Below are positions 45,484-55,137 of a stretch of DNA of 64,000 bases, one piece after another. Each line of letters begins with the position of its first letter. Position 1 is the stretch's first letter. The stretch is taken from contig CP040678.1 in assembly GCA_005954745.1 (NCBI GenBank), forward strand, positions 2,108,001 to 2,172,000. Direction: 5' to 3'. The stretch is from Halostella pelagica. GTDB taxonomy: Archaea > Halobacteriota > Halobacteria > Halobacteriales > Natronoarchaeaceae. The translations under genes were made by a program, and so were the position numbers. A model generated the notes under the pieces. It was not told the origin of the DNA, ran no database searches, and saw only the letters and a list, made by a program, of their open reading frames with translations.

Positions 45484-47157
45484 TCACAGGCGGCGACGCC
45501 ACAGCACTACCACGCCGACGGTCGCGAGTGCCGCGGCGACGGCGACACTGGCGGGGACGATATCGACGGGAAGTCCGTTTGTCCCGTCAGCGGTCGCCGG
45601 TCCCGTCGTGGCGTCGTCCGTCTCCGCGGAGCCCCCGTCTCCGCCGGTTTCGGTCCCGTTCGCTGAGCCGTTCTCCGTCCCGTCCGTCCCGTTTCGGGCA
45701 CTGTCCGTACCGTTTCCGTCGCCTGTCGTCGCGTTCTCGACCGGCGAGGTGTCGACGGCGCACTCTCCCTCCAGGAGATAGGCGTGGCCGGTGACGTTCG
45801 TCGTGTTCTCGTGCGGTGCGCCGACCAGCGCGTCCCTGGTTTCCCCGCCGGTCGCGTTTGCGACCAGTGCCAGGCGGTAGCCGGCGAAATCGCCCGCGCT
45901 CTCGCCGGTCAGCAGCTGCGCTGCGTCGCCCCCGCCACCGGGGACGACGTACGCAGCGCCGGCCTTGTCCTCGGCGTAGGGCGCGCCGACGAGCAGGTCG
46001 GGGCGGTCGTCACACGTCACGTCGCCGGCCGTCACGTCCCATCCGGCGCGGTCGCCCGACGAACCGACGAAAACCGGGTCCCTCTCGGAGAGGTCAGTCG
46101 ACTCTACGGGGCTGACGTACACCGCTCCGGAGTTGCTCCCGTCCCGGTTCGCGCTCGGTGCGCCGACGACGACCTCTCCGCCGTCGTCCGTCCCGACGAT
46201 ATCGACGCTCTGGCCTGCTCTGTCGCCGGACTGCGCGCCGCGGACCACGATGTCAGCGTCGGCGAGCGAATGGGTGCCCGACCAGTTCGAGGAGACGACG
46301 TACGCCGCGCCTGCCGCGTCGTCGACGCCGCGCGCACCCACTGCGATCTCGGCCGATCCGTTGCCGTCCGCGTCGGCACCGGCGACGTCCCACCCGGCGG
46401 TGTGGCCGGACTCCGCGCCGACCAGTCGCAGGTCGGCGTCGGCGGTGGTCACGTCTGTGGACGGCGATTCGAAGTAGTACGCGGCACCGGCGTTCTCACC
46501 GCCGACGTCGCTTCGCGGCGCGCCGATGACCAGTCCCGCGCCGCTCTCACGCTCGACGGGATCGACAGCGAGGCCGAGTTGTTCGTCCTGGTCGACGCCG
46601 CTCAGCACGACATCGGCGTCGTCGGGAGTGAGAGTACCGGACAGGGACGGGCCGCCGTAGAAGACGTACACGTACCCTTCCTCGCGAAGCGGCGCGCTCA
46701 CTATCAGGTCGCCGTAGCCGTCGCCGTCGACATCGTCGACGTTCACGTCGTACCCCGTCCACTGTCCGCCGGCACTGCCGCGGATCGTGAGATCGGCGTC
46801 TTCGATGTCGTACTCGCCGCCCTCGACCGGGCCGTAAAACAGGTGCGCCGCGCCGCCGTTCTCGCCCGCTTCGTCGTTGAACGGTTGGCCGACGAGAACG
46901 TCGGCAGACCCGTCGCCGTCGACGTCGCCGCCGCCGATATCCTCGCCGGTGGAGGGGCCGCCGCGAACCGTCGCGTGGGCCGAGAGCGAATTCCGTGCGT
47001 TCGTTTCGTTTTCTTGTACGTCCGTCTCGTTTTTCGTCAGCGGGTCGATCGGTCCCTCCACCGCCGCGGCCGTCGCTGCTACCGTGAACGCTCCGACAGT
47101 CGCGACAGCGAGAAACAAGATGGATCCGAGGACCACCAAGGGAGTCCGTCTGTTCAT
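45484..47157 (-). CDS. Secreted FG-GAP repeat protein with C-terminal anchor
   Basis: A 557-residue surface protein. A Sec signal peptide occupies about 1-33 (VVLGSILFLAVATVGAFT). About six or seven FG-GAP beta-propeller repeats follow (GGDVDGDGSADVLVGQP, DDVDGDGYGDLIVSAP, AGADADGNGSAEIAVGA, TAGDVTCDDRPDLLVGAP), with calcium-binding DxDGDG motifs. A Thr/Gly-rich linker (about 470-525) leads to a terminal membrane helix with a RRRL ending, an archaeosortase-like or simple anchor arrangement. Likely an extracellular adhesion or matrix protein; the ligand is unknown. Confidence 0.85.
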   Translation of the reverse strand: MNRRTPLVVLGSILFLAVATVGAFTVAATAAAVEGPIDPLTKNETDVQENETNARNSLSAHATVRGGPSTGEDIGGGDVDGDGSADVLVGQPFNDEAGENGGAAHLFYGPVEGGEYDIEDADLTIRGSAGGQWTGYDVNVDDVDGDGYGDLIVSAPLREEGYVYVFYGGPSLSGTLTPDDADVVLSGVDQDEQLGLAVDPVERESGAGLVIGAPRSDVGGENAGAAYYFESPSTDVTTADADLRLVGAESGHTAGWDVAGADADGNGSAEIAVGARGVDDAAGAAYVVSSNWSGTHSLADADIVVRGAQSGDRAGQSVDIVGTDDGGEVVVGAPSANRDGSNSGAVYVSPVESTDLSERDPVFVGSSGDRAGWDVTAGDVTCDDRPDLLVGAPYAEDKAGAAYVVPGGGGDAAQLLTGESAGDFAGYRLALVANATGGETRDALVGAPHENTTNVTGHAYLLEGECAVDTSPVENATTGDGNGTDSARNGTDGTENGSANGTETGGDGGSAETDDATTGPATADGTNGLPVDIVPASVAVAAALATVGVVVLWRRRL

Positions 47158-47276
47158 CGTCCCATCTAACCCCTTCCGGGTGTTTTGTTATCCTCCACCC
47201 AAACCGGGGCTTCGAACGGTAAGTTACCCTTATTCAGCGACGGAACGCTTATTTCCTGGGGTTCTCAACCGGAAGC

Positions 47277-48044
47277 ATGGCACTGCTCTCGGCCGCGACT
47301 GCTCTCATCGCGGTACTCGTCCTCGTTAGTCTCCTCTTACTCGGGGACGCCGGCAGACACGGCGCACGGGCATACCGCGTCTATCGGAACGATCCCATAG
47401 ACGTCGCGTCCGCGGCGAACGTCTCCGGAATCGTCGAGATCGAGGGGTCGGTCGGGATACACGAGTCGTCGCTCCGTGCGCCGTTTTCGGGAACGAAATG
47501 CGTAGTCTGCGAGTACGAAGTACAGGAACTGCGGTCGTCGGGCAAGAACAACCACTGGGAGACTATCCATTCGGGGAGCGGGCGCGTCCCGTTCGTTCTG
47601 GACGACGACACCGGGGCGTTACTCGTCGATCCCGACGGCGCGGCCCTGGCGCTCGACGACCACACCACCCGCGTCGACGGCGGAAAGGCTCCGCCCGAAC
47701 GGATCCGACGGTGGATCGAGGACACTCCGGATGTCGGCTCAGAGGAGAAGTCGTGGGACCTCCGCGTGATCGAGATAGCGACCGGCGACGACCGCAAGTA
47801 CATCGAACGCCGCCTCGACCCCGGCGACCCCGTCCACGTGTACGGCGGAGTGGAGTACGAACCGTGGTCGAACGCCGCGGGGACCGTCAACGCCGTCGTC
47901 CGCGACGGCGAGACGGCGCTCTTCCGGATCACCGACGGCGACGAGGGGGAGGCGGTTCGACGCCTCGCGATGCCCGCCCTGTGGCGAATCGCTGGCGCGG
48001 CGGTTGTTCTGACCGTTCTCTGGGTCGTGGTTTCACCGGTCTAG
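47277..48044 (+). CDS. GIDE/MULAN-like domain membrane protein
   Basis: A 255-residue protein with an N-terminal helix (ALIAVLVLVSLLLLGDAG) and a C-terminal helix (LWRIAGAAVVLTVLWVVV). Between them lies a domain starting VSGIVEIEGSVGIHESSLRA, with PFSGTKCVVCEYEVQEL and RRLDPGDPVHVYGGV. This resembles the GIDE/BAM domain of eukaryotic MUL1, but no RING finger is present. The function in haloarchaea is unknown. It is divergent from the FG-GAP gene. Confidence 0.65.
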   Translation: MALLSAATALIAVLVLVSLLLLGDAGRHGARAYRVYRNDPIDVASAANVSGIVEIEGSVGIHESSLRAPFSGTKCVVCEYEVQELRSSGKNNHWETIHSGSGRVPFVLDDDTGALLVDPDGAALALDDHTTRVDGGKAPPERIRRWIEDTPDVGSEEKSWDLRVIEIATGDDRKYIERRLDPGDPVHVYGGVEYEPWSNAAGTVNAVVRDGETALFRITDGDEGEAVRRLAMPALWRIAGAAVVLTVLWVVVSPV

Positions 48045-48088
48045 GCTGGATCGCGGCCTTTTTCGCCACGGACTCCGTACGACCGCGT

Positions 48089-48451
48089 ATGTCAGCGCTG
48101 CGTGATGCCTTGCGCGACCTACCCGACGCCGTGTTCGCCGATCTGCTGGAGAGCGACGACGAGTATCTGCTCGTCGTCGATCTCCCCGGTGTCACTGCAG
48201 ACACGGTCGACATCGCCGTCGATGGCTCTGCGCTCGAGATCGAGGCGCGGCGCGAGAAAAACCTCCCACCGGAGTTCCAGTACCGGACTGAAGACCGGTC
48301 CCTGTTTCTGGACGCCGATATCCCGCTCCCGCCGGACGCGACCGACGCCGGGGCGTCTGCGACGGTCGACCGGGGCGTCCTCGAACTCCACCTGCCGAAA
48401 CGCGGTTCGGAGTCTACTGGCACGTCGATAGAGGTCACCGAGGGCGCGTAG
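48089..48451 (+). CDS. Hsp20/alpha-crystallin-type small heat-shock protein
   Basis: A 120-residue protein with an alpha-crystallin-like domain (EYLLVVDLPGVTADTVDIAV, DRGVLELHLPKRG). The N-terminal arm is very short. It is a likely ATP-independent chaperone. The ATG at 48089 is preceded by non-conserved frame only. The stop is followed by the GTG of the kinase gene six bases later, so the two are probably co-transcribed. Confidence 0.8.
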   Translation: MSALRDALRDLPDAVFADLLESDDEYLLVVDLPGVTADTVDIAVDGSALEIEARREKNLPPEFQYRTEDRSLFLDADIPLPPDATDAGASATVDRGVLELHLPKRGSESTGTSIEVTEGA

Positions 48452-48457
48452 CGCGAG

Positions 48458-50137
48458 GTGGTTACGCTGGTCAACCTCCGGGCCTACTGGCGCTTTTTCG
48501 TCGTCGTGCGTCAGTTCCTACCGCTGCTGGTCGCCTACGCGAGAGACCGTCACAGGTTCCTGATCGTCGGCGGTCGCCGCCGCGTCGACGCCGAGATGCG
48601 TCGCGAGCGCGCGGACCGCCTGCTCGACTCGCTGCTCACGCTGGGGCCGACGTTTATCAAACTCGGTCAACTGCTCTCGACCCGGCCCGACATCCTCCCG
48701 CCGGAGTACATAGACGTCCTCACGCAACTCCAGGACGAGGTGCCGCCCGCGCCGTGGTCCGACGCCCGGACGGTGGTCGAATCGGAGCTCGGACCCGTCG
48801 ACGAAGCGTTCGACGGATTCGACACCGAGCCGATAAGCGGAGCAAGTCTCGGGCAGGTGTACACCGCCGAGTTCCAGGGGTCGGAGGTGGCCGTGAAGGT
48901 CCGCCGCCCGGACATCGAACCGCTCGTCGAGGCCGACCTACGGGTTATCCGCTGGTCGCTCCCGGTCCTGTTGACGTTCATCGACGAGTCGCGGGCGTTC
49001 TCGCTCGAAAACCTCGCCGACGAGTTCGCCAAGACGATCCGCGAGGAAATGGATTACGAGCGCGAAGCCGAGATGCTCCGGGAGATCCGGTCGAATTTCG
49101 ATGACGACGACGCGATCGTCGTTCCCCCCGTCGTCGAGGAACGGTCGGGGGCGCGAGTGTTGACGATGGAGTACATACCGGGGACGAAGATAAACGACCT
49201 GGAGACGCTCGCGGAAAAGGACCTTAACCGCACGGAAATCGCCGAGAACCTCCAACGCGCGTACCTCCAGATGATCATCGAGGACGGCGTCTTCCACGCC
49301 GACCCCCACCCGGGGAACCTCGCGGTGACCGACGAGGGCCGCATCATCTTCTACGACTTCGGGATGAGCGGCCGCGTCGACGACTTCATCCAGGACAAGA
49401 TAGTCGACTTCTACGTCGCCGTTGCGAACCAAGACATCGACGGCATCCTCGACGCCCTCATCGAGATCGGGACGCTCTCGCCCGAGGCCGACCGACAGGT
49501 GATGGGCGAGGTGATGGAACTCGCCATTCAGGACGTCCGCGGCGAGGACATCGAGCAGTACCGCGTCCAGCAGATCGTCGGCCAGATCGAGGACTCCATC
49601 TACGAGTTCCCGTTCCGCCTGCCGAAGAACCTCGCGCTCGTCCTGCGGGTCGCCACCGTCGTCGAGGGCGTCTGCGTGACGCTCGACCCCGATTTCGACT
49701 TCATCTCTATCGCCACCGACTATCTGACAGAGCAAGGGTATCGCGAGGAGAGCGTCCGGCAGTACATCGACGAGGCGGGCGACCAAGTTCAGCAGTCGGT
49801 GCTCTCTGCTGTTCGCGTACCGCCGAAACTGGAGCGCACGCTGGACCGCATCGACCGCGAGAACCTCCACGTCCGCGCCGAGATAGAGGACTCGAACGAC
49901 GTGTTCGACACGCTTGCGAAGCGGATCGTCTACGGCCTCCTGCTCACCGCGGGCGTCCTCTCGACCTCGGTGCTTTACTCCTTTGCTACTATTCGGTCGA
50001 CCGCGATCGCAGCCGCGTTCTCCGTCGGCGTCGGCCTGTTGCTCTACCGCTCGTTCCGGGCCCGCAAGGGGATCCGTGCGAAACCCCAGTTCACCCGCCA
50101 GAATCTGAAACAGCGCCGCCCGGGCGAGGGCGACTGA
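48458..50137 (+). CDS. ABC1/AarF/UbiB-family kinase-like protein
   Basis: A 559-residue atypical kinase of the UbiB/COQ8 family, tied to quinone synthesis and isoprenoid lipid homeostasis. The KxGQ-type motif is FIKLGQLLSTRPDILP, the Ala-rich loop is GASLGQVYTAEF, the lysine is in VAVKVRRP, and the catalytic region is DGVFHADPHPGNLAV with FYDFGMSG. Two membrane helices close the protein (VYGLLLTAGVLSTSVLYSF, IAAAFSVGVGLLLY). The start is GTG 48458. Confidence 0.92.
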   Translation: MVTLVNLRAYWRFFVVVRQFLPLLVAYARDRHRFLIVGGRRRVDAEMRRERADRLLDSLLTLGPTFIKLGQLLSTRPDILPPEYIDVLTQLQDEVPPAPWSDARTVVESELGPVDEAFDGFDTEPISGASLGQVYTAEFQGSEVAVKVRRPDIEPLVEADLRVIRWSLPVLLTFIDESRAFSLENLADEFAKTIREEMDYEREAEMLREIRSNFDDDDAIVVPPVVEERSGARVLTMEYIPGTKINDLETLAEKDLNRTEIAENLQRAYLQMIIEDGVFHADPHPGNLAVTDEGRIIFYDFGMSGRVDDFIQDKIVDFYVAVANQDIDGILDALIEIGTLSPEADRQVMGEVMELAIQDVRGEDIEQYRVQQIVGQIEDSIYEFPFRLPKNLALVLRVATVVEGVCVTLDPDFDFISIATDYLTEQGYREESVRQYIDEAGDQVQQSVLSAVRVPPKLERTLDRIDRENLHVRAEIEDSNDVFDTLAKRIVYGLLLTAGVLSTSVLYSFATIRSTAIAAAFSVGVGLLLYRSFRARKGIRAKPQFTRQNLKQRRPGEGD

Positions 50138-50201
50138 GACTGACGAGCGTCGTCTGCCGGAGATCCCCGCCGGCTTTTACCTTCGCTCGCTATCGACCAC
50201 T

Positions 50202-51272
50202 ATGAACGTCGCCGACTTCGGTCTGGAGCGGTGGTTCGCCGAACACGAACACGAAGCCGATATCATGCTCGCTGAGAGCGGCATCCGTAGCCTCGACGCT
50301 GACCGGTTCGACACCGACCCCGGCGAACTCGGCTACGTCATCCCGACCAACGGTGACCCCGAGTTCCGCGCCGAGGTCGCACAGCGGTACGACCGCACCG
50401 CCGACGAGGTGCTTTTCACCTGCGGCGCGCAGGAGGCGAATTTCCTCACTTTCCTTTCGCTGCTCGACGCCGACGACCACGCCGTCGTCGTCACGCCGAC
50501 GTACCAGGCGCTCCACGCCGTCCCCGAAGCCGTGGCCGAGGTGACGCGCGTCCCTCTCTCGTCGCCGGAGTGGGAACTCGACATCGATGCGGTAGCGGAC
50601 GCCGTCCGCGAGGACACCGAGGTGATCGTCGTCAACAACCCGAACAACCCGACGGGACAGTATCACTCCGAAGAGAAAATCCGCGCGCTCTACGACCTCG
50701 CCGAGGACGCGGACGCCTACCTGCTCTGCGACGAGGTGTACCGCCTCCTTGCCGAGGAACCGATCCCGCCGGTCGCCAGCATGGGCGAGCGCGGCATCAG
50801 CACGTCTAGCACGACGAAGTCCCACGGCCTCGCCGGCCTCCGGTTCGGCTGGGCCGTCCTTCCCGAGGAACTGGTCGAGACGGCGTGGAACTGGAAGGAT
50901 TACACGACTATCTCGCCCTCCGTCTTCGGCCAGCACGTCGCGAGGCAGGCGCTCGGGGCGGAGGAGGACGAGATACTGCACGAGAACCGAGAGCACGCCC
51001 GGCGCAACCACGAGCGGGTGCAGGCGTTTCTCGACGACCACGGCCTCGACTGGCACGAACCGGTCGGCGTCAACGGGTTCGTGACGGTCCCCGACGGGTT
51101 CGCGGACGCGCGGGATTTCTGCACCGCCGTCGTCGAGGAGGAGAGCGTCGTCCTCGCGCCCGGCGACCTGTTCGGTCATCCGGACCGCTTCCGGATCGGC
51201 TTCGGCCTGCCCCGGGACGAACTGACTGAGGGGCTGGAGCGCGTCGGGCGAGTTATCGAGCGTCGGAGGTGA
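50202..51272 (+). CDS. PLP-dependent aminotransferase, class I/II
   Basis: A 356-residue fold-type I aminotransferase. The PLP lysine is K206 in STSSTTKSHGLAGLRFGW, with NNPNNPTGQYH and CDEVYRLL before it, and a C-terminal RIGFGLPRDEL region. The amino acid substrate is not clear; capreomycidine synthase-like or aspartate-type members are both possible. A TATA-like CTTTTACC precedes it by about 25-30 bases. Confidence 0.88.
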   Translation: MNVADFGLERWFAEHEHEADIMLAESGIRSLDADRFDTDPGELGYVIPTNGDPEFRAEVAQRYDRTADEVLFTCGAQEANFLTFLSLLDADDHAVVVTPTYQALHAVPEAVAEVTRVPLSSPEWELDIDAVADAVREDTEVIVVNNPNNPTGQYHSEEKIRALYDLAEDADAYLLCDEVYRLLAEEPIPPVASMGERGISTSSTTKSHGLAGLRFGWAVLPEELVETAWNWKDYTTISPSVFGQHVARQALGAEEDEILHENREHARRNHERVQAFLDDHGLDWHEPVGVNGFVTVPDGFADARDFCTAVVEEESVVLAPGDLFGHPDRFRIGFGLPRDELTEGLERVGRVIERRR

Positions 51273-51315
51273 GTGTGTGCGGCGGGTCCGCCGGAATGGA
51301 CCGTGCCGGTTCGGG

Positions 51316-51777
51316 TCAACAGGGCTGTCGCTCGGCGACGACCACTTCTATTTCGTCGGTCGGTTCGACGTTGACGTTCACGCCGGTCACGTCTTCGACT
51401 GAGTCCGGTACGTCCCACGCCACTGTCTCCGACCCGGCGTCGCCGGCGTCGACCTCGACGGTGTACGCTCCGCCAGCGTTCACGACATTCTTCCGCCGGT
51501 CCCGCTCGTCCGGTTCGAGAGAGACGTCGGCCGAGAACGGTTCGTCGCCGTCCGGGCCGCGAACGGTCACGGTTATCTCCCGGCTCTCGTCGCCGTCGTT
51601 GCGCACGCAGACGTAGAAGTCGCCGTGGTCAGGGTCCGAGATGGAGGGGACGCCAGTCGTCTGTACGGGGGTGGGTTCCGTCGAGTCGTCGCTGCTCAGA
51701 CAGCCGGACGACAGCACGACGCAGGCGGCGGTCGCCCGAAGCGCTCGGCGACGCGACAGGGAAGGAGGACTACCCAT
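51316..51777 (-). CDS. Tat-exported lipoprotein, small
   Basis: A 153-residue protein with a twin-arginine signal (SRRRALRATAACVVL) and a lipobox (LSSGC) at about 25-29, so it is probably exported folded and lipid-anchored. After a Thr/Pro-rich linker, the domain (DFYVCVRNDGDESREITVTV) is a beta-sandwich. I see no enzyme motif. Haloarchaea have many such small Tat lipoproteins, often redox or binding proteins; the role here is unknown. Confidence 0.75.
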   Translation of the reverse strand: MGSPPSLSRRRALRATAACVVLSSGCLSSDDSTEPTPVQTTGVPSISDPDHGDFYVCVRNDGDESREITVTVRGPDGDEPFSADVSLEPDERDRRKNVVNAGGAYTVEVDAGDAGSETVAWDVPDSVEDVTGVNVNVEPTDEIEVVVAERQPC

Positions 51778-51938
51778 ACAATTCCATCATGAAACCGGGG
51801 GAAAAAAGTGTCGACGATCGATTCCGTCCCGACGCCGCCCGGAGAGGGAGAACGGAACTGCGCAACTCCGCCCAGAACTGATTGCGGCGTCATTCGGCGG
51901 ATTTAGCCCCGGAGAGACCGGTTACACGCTTCCAAATC

Positions 51939-51946
51939 GTTTATAC
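51939..51946 (+). promoter_or_regulatory. TATA box of the aIF5A operon
   Basis: GTTTATAC lies about 27 bases before the ATG of the aIF5A gene at 51970, fitting a leaderless transcript. Confidence 0.55.
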
Positions 51947-51969
51947 TGTTACGTTGATTAAGCCGCCCT

Positions 51970-52347
51970 ATGGCGAAACAGCAGAAGCAAGTTCGCGACC
52001 TTCAGGAAGGCAACTACGTGATGATCGAGGACACGCCGTGCCAGATCAATGCGTACAGCACGGCGAAACCGGGCAAGCACGGCAGCGCCAAGGCACGTAT
52101 CGAGGCCGAAGGCGTGTTCGACGGGAAGAAGCGCTCGCTGTCGCAGCCGGTCGACGCGAAGGTATGGGTCCCGATCATCGAGCGAAAGCAGGGGCAGGTC
52201 GTCAGCGTCGAGTCGCCCACCGTCGCGCAGGTAATGGACCTCGAAACGTACGAGACGATCACGATCAGCACGCCCGAGGATGCAGACCTCTCGCCCGACG
52301 ACGACATCGAATACCTGGAGATGGAAGAGCAGCGCAAGATCATATAA
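51970..52347 (+). CDS. eif5A: Translation initiation factor aIF5A
   Basis: A 125-residue archaeal IF5A, which helps ribosomes pass difficult sequences such as polyproline. The hypusination loop [12 protein letters not shown] is intact, with the modified lysine at K36. Its stop codon overlaps the ATG of an agmatinase-like gene by one base (TAATG). In haloarchaea the modification uses agmatine with deoxyhypusine synthase, so the downstream agmatinase-like enzyme and DHS (55138) are functionally linked. Confidence 0.97.
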   Translation: MAKQQKQVRDLQEGNYVMIEDTPCQINAYSTAKPGKHGSAKARIEAEGVFDGKKRSLSQPVDAKVWVPIIERKQGQVVSVESPTVAQVMDLETYETITISTPEDADLSPDDDIEYLEMEEQRKII

Positions 52348-53144
52348 TGTTCCCCGGAGCCCGCGCCGACCGCGACGACGTGTCGTACGTGGTCGTTGGG
52401 GCTCCGCTTGACGTCTCGACGACGTTCCAACCGGGCGCACGATTCGGCCCGGACCGCGTGCGTCGCTTCGCGGAAACGTACGACGACTTCGACCGTCGAA
52501 CCGACCTCCGTTTCTCGGAACTCTCAGTTCACGACCACGGCAACGTCCGCGCGTGGGACGACGCCGCCGAGTACCTAGAGTATCTCGAAGGGGTCCTGAC
52601 CGACGCGGTGTGGGACGGAGCCGTCCCGCTCACGATCGGCGGGGAACACACCGTCTCGGTCGCCGGCGTCAGGGCCGTCGACCCCGACGCCGTCGTCGTC
52701 CTCGACGCGCATCTTGACCTGCGAGAGGAGTACGACGGCAACGAGTTGAGCCACGCCACGGCGACCCGGCACGCGTTAGACGTGGCCGACGAAGCCGTGA
52801 TACTGGGCGCTCGCACCGGAAGCGAGGCCGAGTGGGAGCGCGCCGACGCGGACGACGTGACCGTCGTCCCGCCTGCAGACGTGCCCGACTGGTCACCGGA
52901 TTTCGACGACGAATCCGTCTATCTCAGCGTCGACGTAGACGGTGCCGACCCGGGGTACGCCCCCGGCACCGGCACGATGGAACCGTTCGGACTGCACCCC
53001 CGCGAGATGCGCGACGCCGTCCGCGCCGTTGCCCCGCACGCCGACGGGTTCGACGTGGTCGAAGTGAACGACCGCGACGACGGCCAGGCCGCGGCGCTCG
53101 CCGGCAAACTCCTCCGCGAGTTCGTCTACGAGCACGCTCGGTAG
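52347..53144 (+). CDS. speB: Agmatinase-like ureohydrolase
   Basis: A 265-residue arginase/agmatinase-family protein. Manganese-binding motifs are present with small variations: LTIGGEHTV (usual GGDHS), VVLDAHLDLRE (DAHxD), YLSVDVDGADPGYAPGTGT (SxDxDxxDP). In haloarchaea the homologue next to aIF5A is reported to act on aIF5A carrying an agmatine adduct and to be needed for hypusine formation; I infer the same here. Its ATG overlaps the aIF5A stop by one base, so they are co-translated. Confidence 0.9.
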   Translation: MFPGARADRDDVSYVVVGAPLDVSTTFQPGARFGPDRVRRFAETYDDFDRRTDLRFSELSVHDHGNVRAWDDAAEYLEYLEGVLTDAVWDGAVPLTIGGEHTVSVAGVRAVDPDAVVVLDAHLDLREEYDGNELSHATATRHALDVADEAVILGARTGSEAEWERADADDVTVVPPADVPDWSPDFDDESVYLSVDVDGADPGYAPGTGTMEPFGLHPREMRDAVRAVAPHADGFDVVEVNDRDDGQAAALAGKLLREFVYEHAR

Positions 53145-53213
53145 TCAGTGCTGTCCGTCGAGCGTCGACCGCCAGGGGGAGGTTTTTACCGCGTCGCGGT
53201 GAGTGTTGGAAGC

Positions 53214-54110
53214 ATGACCCTCTCGTCGTGTTACTTCTGCGGGACCGCAATCGAGGAACCGCTCTCCGAGTATCCCGTCGTCCCTGACGCCTTCGCACCG
53301 TCTCCCGAGGAACAGGGGACCGTCGTCCTCTGTCCCTCCTGTCACCGAAAGCTCTCCCGCGTGATGGACCACGTCGTTACCGCCGTCGACGACCGACAGC
53401 AGCGTCTCGACCGGACAGCAGGGTCGGTCGAATCCGACCGTGCAACGGCGTCGAACGACGCGGACGCCGCATCGCCGTCCGCGGACTCGGCGGCAGACGC
53501 GGCCGGAACGTCGGACGGACTCGGCGTGGACGACCCGCCGTCCATCGACGACGACGTGGCCGAGGACCTGCTGGGAACGGAGTCGTCGAGCGACGCCGGC
53601 GAGTCGGCCGATACCGGTCCCTCGGACGAACCGCGTGAGAACACTGATCCGACACACGCGGACGAAACGCGCGAGTCGACCGGTCGGGCACACGCCGACG
53701 AGACTGAGGTGTCCGTCGAGGTAGAAACGCCGGACGAGACGCCCGGCGAACCGCAGGCTGACGACGGGATAACCGTCGACGACGGGGGCGCGTCGGGCGA
53801 ACGCGCCGGTGACGCCGGTGGCGGGGAGTCGAACGGCGACAGCGCCGGTGGTCCCGGAACAACTGGCGGCAGCGCCGACGATTCGGGAACGAGCGCCGCG
53901 GGGAGCAGTAACGGCCCGCCGCAGGCGACGTACAACCGCGTCGTGCGCCTACTCCAGAACCGCGAATTCCCGGTCGAACGGGGAGAGATAGCGACCGTCG
54001 CATCGAACGCCTACGAGATACCGCCGGAGGACTTCGACGCCGTCATCGAAACCGCCGTCGACCGCGGCGTGTTGGTCGAAGACGGGCAGTACCTGAAGCA
54101 ACCGGAGTAG
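53214..54110 (+). CDS. Zinc-ribbon and winged-helix protein with long acidic linker
   Basis: A 298-residue protein. An N-terminal zinc site (CYFCG at 6-10 and CPSCHRKLS about 25 residues on) is followed by a disordered linker of about 170 residues rich in Asp, Ser and Thr. A C-terminal helical winged-helix-like part (YNRVVRLLQNREFPVERGEI, FDAVIETAVDRGVLV) ends the protein. I do not recognise a named family. It could bind RNA or DNA. It lies between the agmatinase and Nif3 genes. Confidence 0.65.
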   Translation: MTLSSCYFCGTAIEEPLSEYPVVPDAFAPSPEEQGTVVLCPSCHRKLSRVMDHVVTAVDDRQQRLDRTAGSVESDRATASNDADAASPSADSAADAAGTSDGLGVDDPPSIDDDVAEDLLGTESSSDAGESADTGPSDEPRENTDPTHADETRESTGRAHADETEVSVEVETPDETPGEPQADDGITVDDGGASGERAGDAGGGESNGDSAGGPGTTGGSADDSGTSAAGSSNGPPQATYNRVVRLLQNREFPVERGEIATVASNAYEIPPEDFDAVIETAVDRGVLVEDGQYLKQPE

Positions 54111-54288
54111 CGCGCCTGACGGGGGCGACGGCCCGCCTCGTAGGGACTGTTGTAACTCCGCCTCGCGATGTCGCCGCTCCCGTGTCGGTGAACTACCGAA
54201 CTGACGTACAACGTCCCCATCAGGGGAAAGCAGGCGGCCGAAGCAAGAGAGCGCAACGCATACGGTGCGGCCGGCGGTACGGCTTCCC

Positions 54289-55056
54289 ATGGACCTCTCC
54301 GAGTTCTGCGAGCGCTTCGACGACCGACTGCGAATCGAGGAGTACGCCGACCTCGACGCCGCCGCGAACGGCCTGCAGGTGGGCCCCGACGAAGCGTCCG
54401 TCGAGCGTGCCGTCTTCGCCGTCGACGCCGCCACCGAAACTATCGAGGCCGCGTCCGAGGCGGACGCGGACGTGCTCGTGACCCACCACGGCGTCTCCTG
54501 GGGCGGGTTCGACCGCGTCACCGGGCGCAAGTTCGACCGCATCGCCCCGCTCATCGAGAACGATATCGCGCTGTACGCCGTCCATCTGCCGCTCGACGGC
54601 CATACGGAACTGGGCAACGCGGCCGGCGTCGCAGACCGCCTGGAACTGACCGACCGCGAGCGATTCGCCGAGGTCGGACCGGAGTACATCGGCCTGCGGG
54701 GGACGGCGTCCAAGCCGTTCACCGCCGACACTCTCGGTGAGAGGTTGGGCGACGCACTGGACACCGGCGGACAGGACGTTCAGGTGCTCGACTTCGGCCC
54801 GGAACCGATCGAAGACATCGCAGTCGTGACAGGTAGCGGCACGGACTGGATCGCCGAGGCTGACGAGAAAGGCGTCGACGCGCTCGTGACCGGAGAAGGC
54901 AAGCAGAAGGCCTACCACGAGGCGCGGGAGGCCGGAATCACGCTCGTTCTGGCGGGGCACTACGCCACCGAGACGTTCGGCGTCCGGTCGCTCAAGTCGG
55001 CGGCCGAGGAGTGGGGACTGGAGACGGAGTACGTCGACCGCCCGACTGGACTGTGA
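54289..55056 (+). CDS. Nif3-like dinuclear metal protein
   Basis: A 255-residue NIF3/GTP cyclohydrolase I type 2-like protein, with metal-binding histidines in VLVTHHGVSWGGFDRVTG and GHYATETFGV. The family is widely conserved with an unclear role. The ATG at 54289 begins the conserved N-terminus (MDLSEFCERFDD). It stands between the zinc-ribbon gene and deoxyhypusine synthase, 82 bases before the latter. Confidence 0.9.
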   Translation: MDLSEFCERFDDRLRIEEYADLDAAANGLQVGPDEASVERAVFAVDAATETIEAASEADADVLVTHHGVSWGGFDRVTGRKFDRIAPLIENDIALYAVHLPLDGHTELGNAAGVADRLELTDRERFAEVGPEYIGLRGTASKPFTADTLGERLGDALDTGGQDVQVLDFGPEPIEDIAVVTGSGTDWIAEADEKGVDALVTGEGKQKAYHEAREAGITLVLAGHYATETFGVRSLKSAAEEWGLETEYVDRPTGL

Positions 55057-55137
55057 CACTGCGGTAGCCGGTCCGGCTGGCCGCGCTGGCGAGCGGTGAT
55101 CGCGGCGTTCAAACCCCTGGCACGCGCAGGCGAACAC

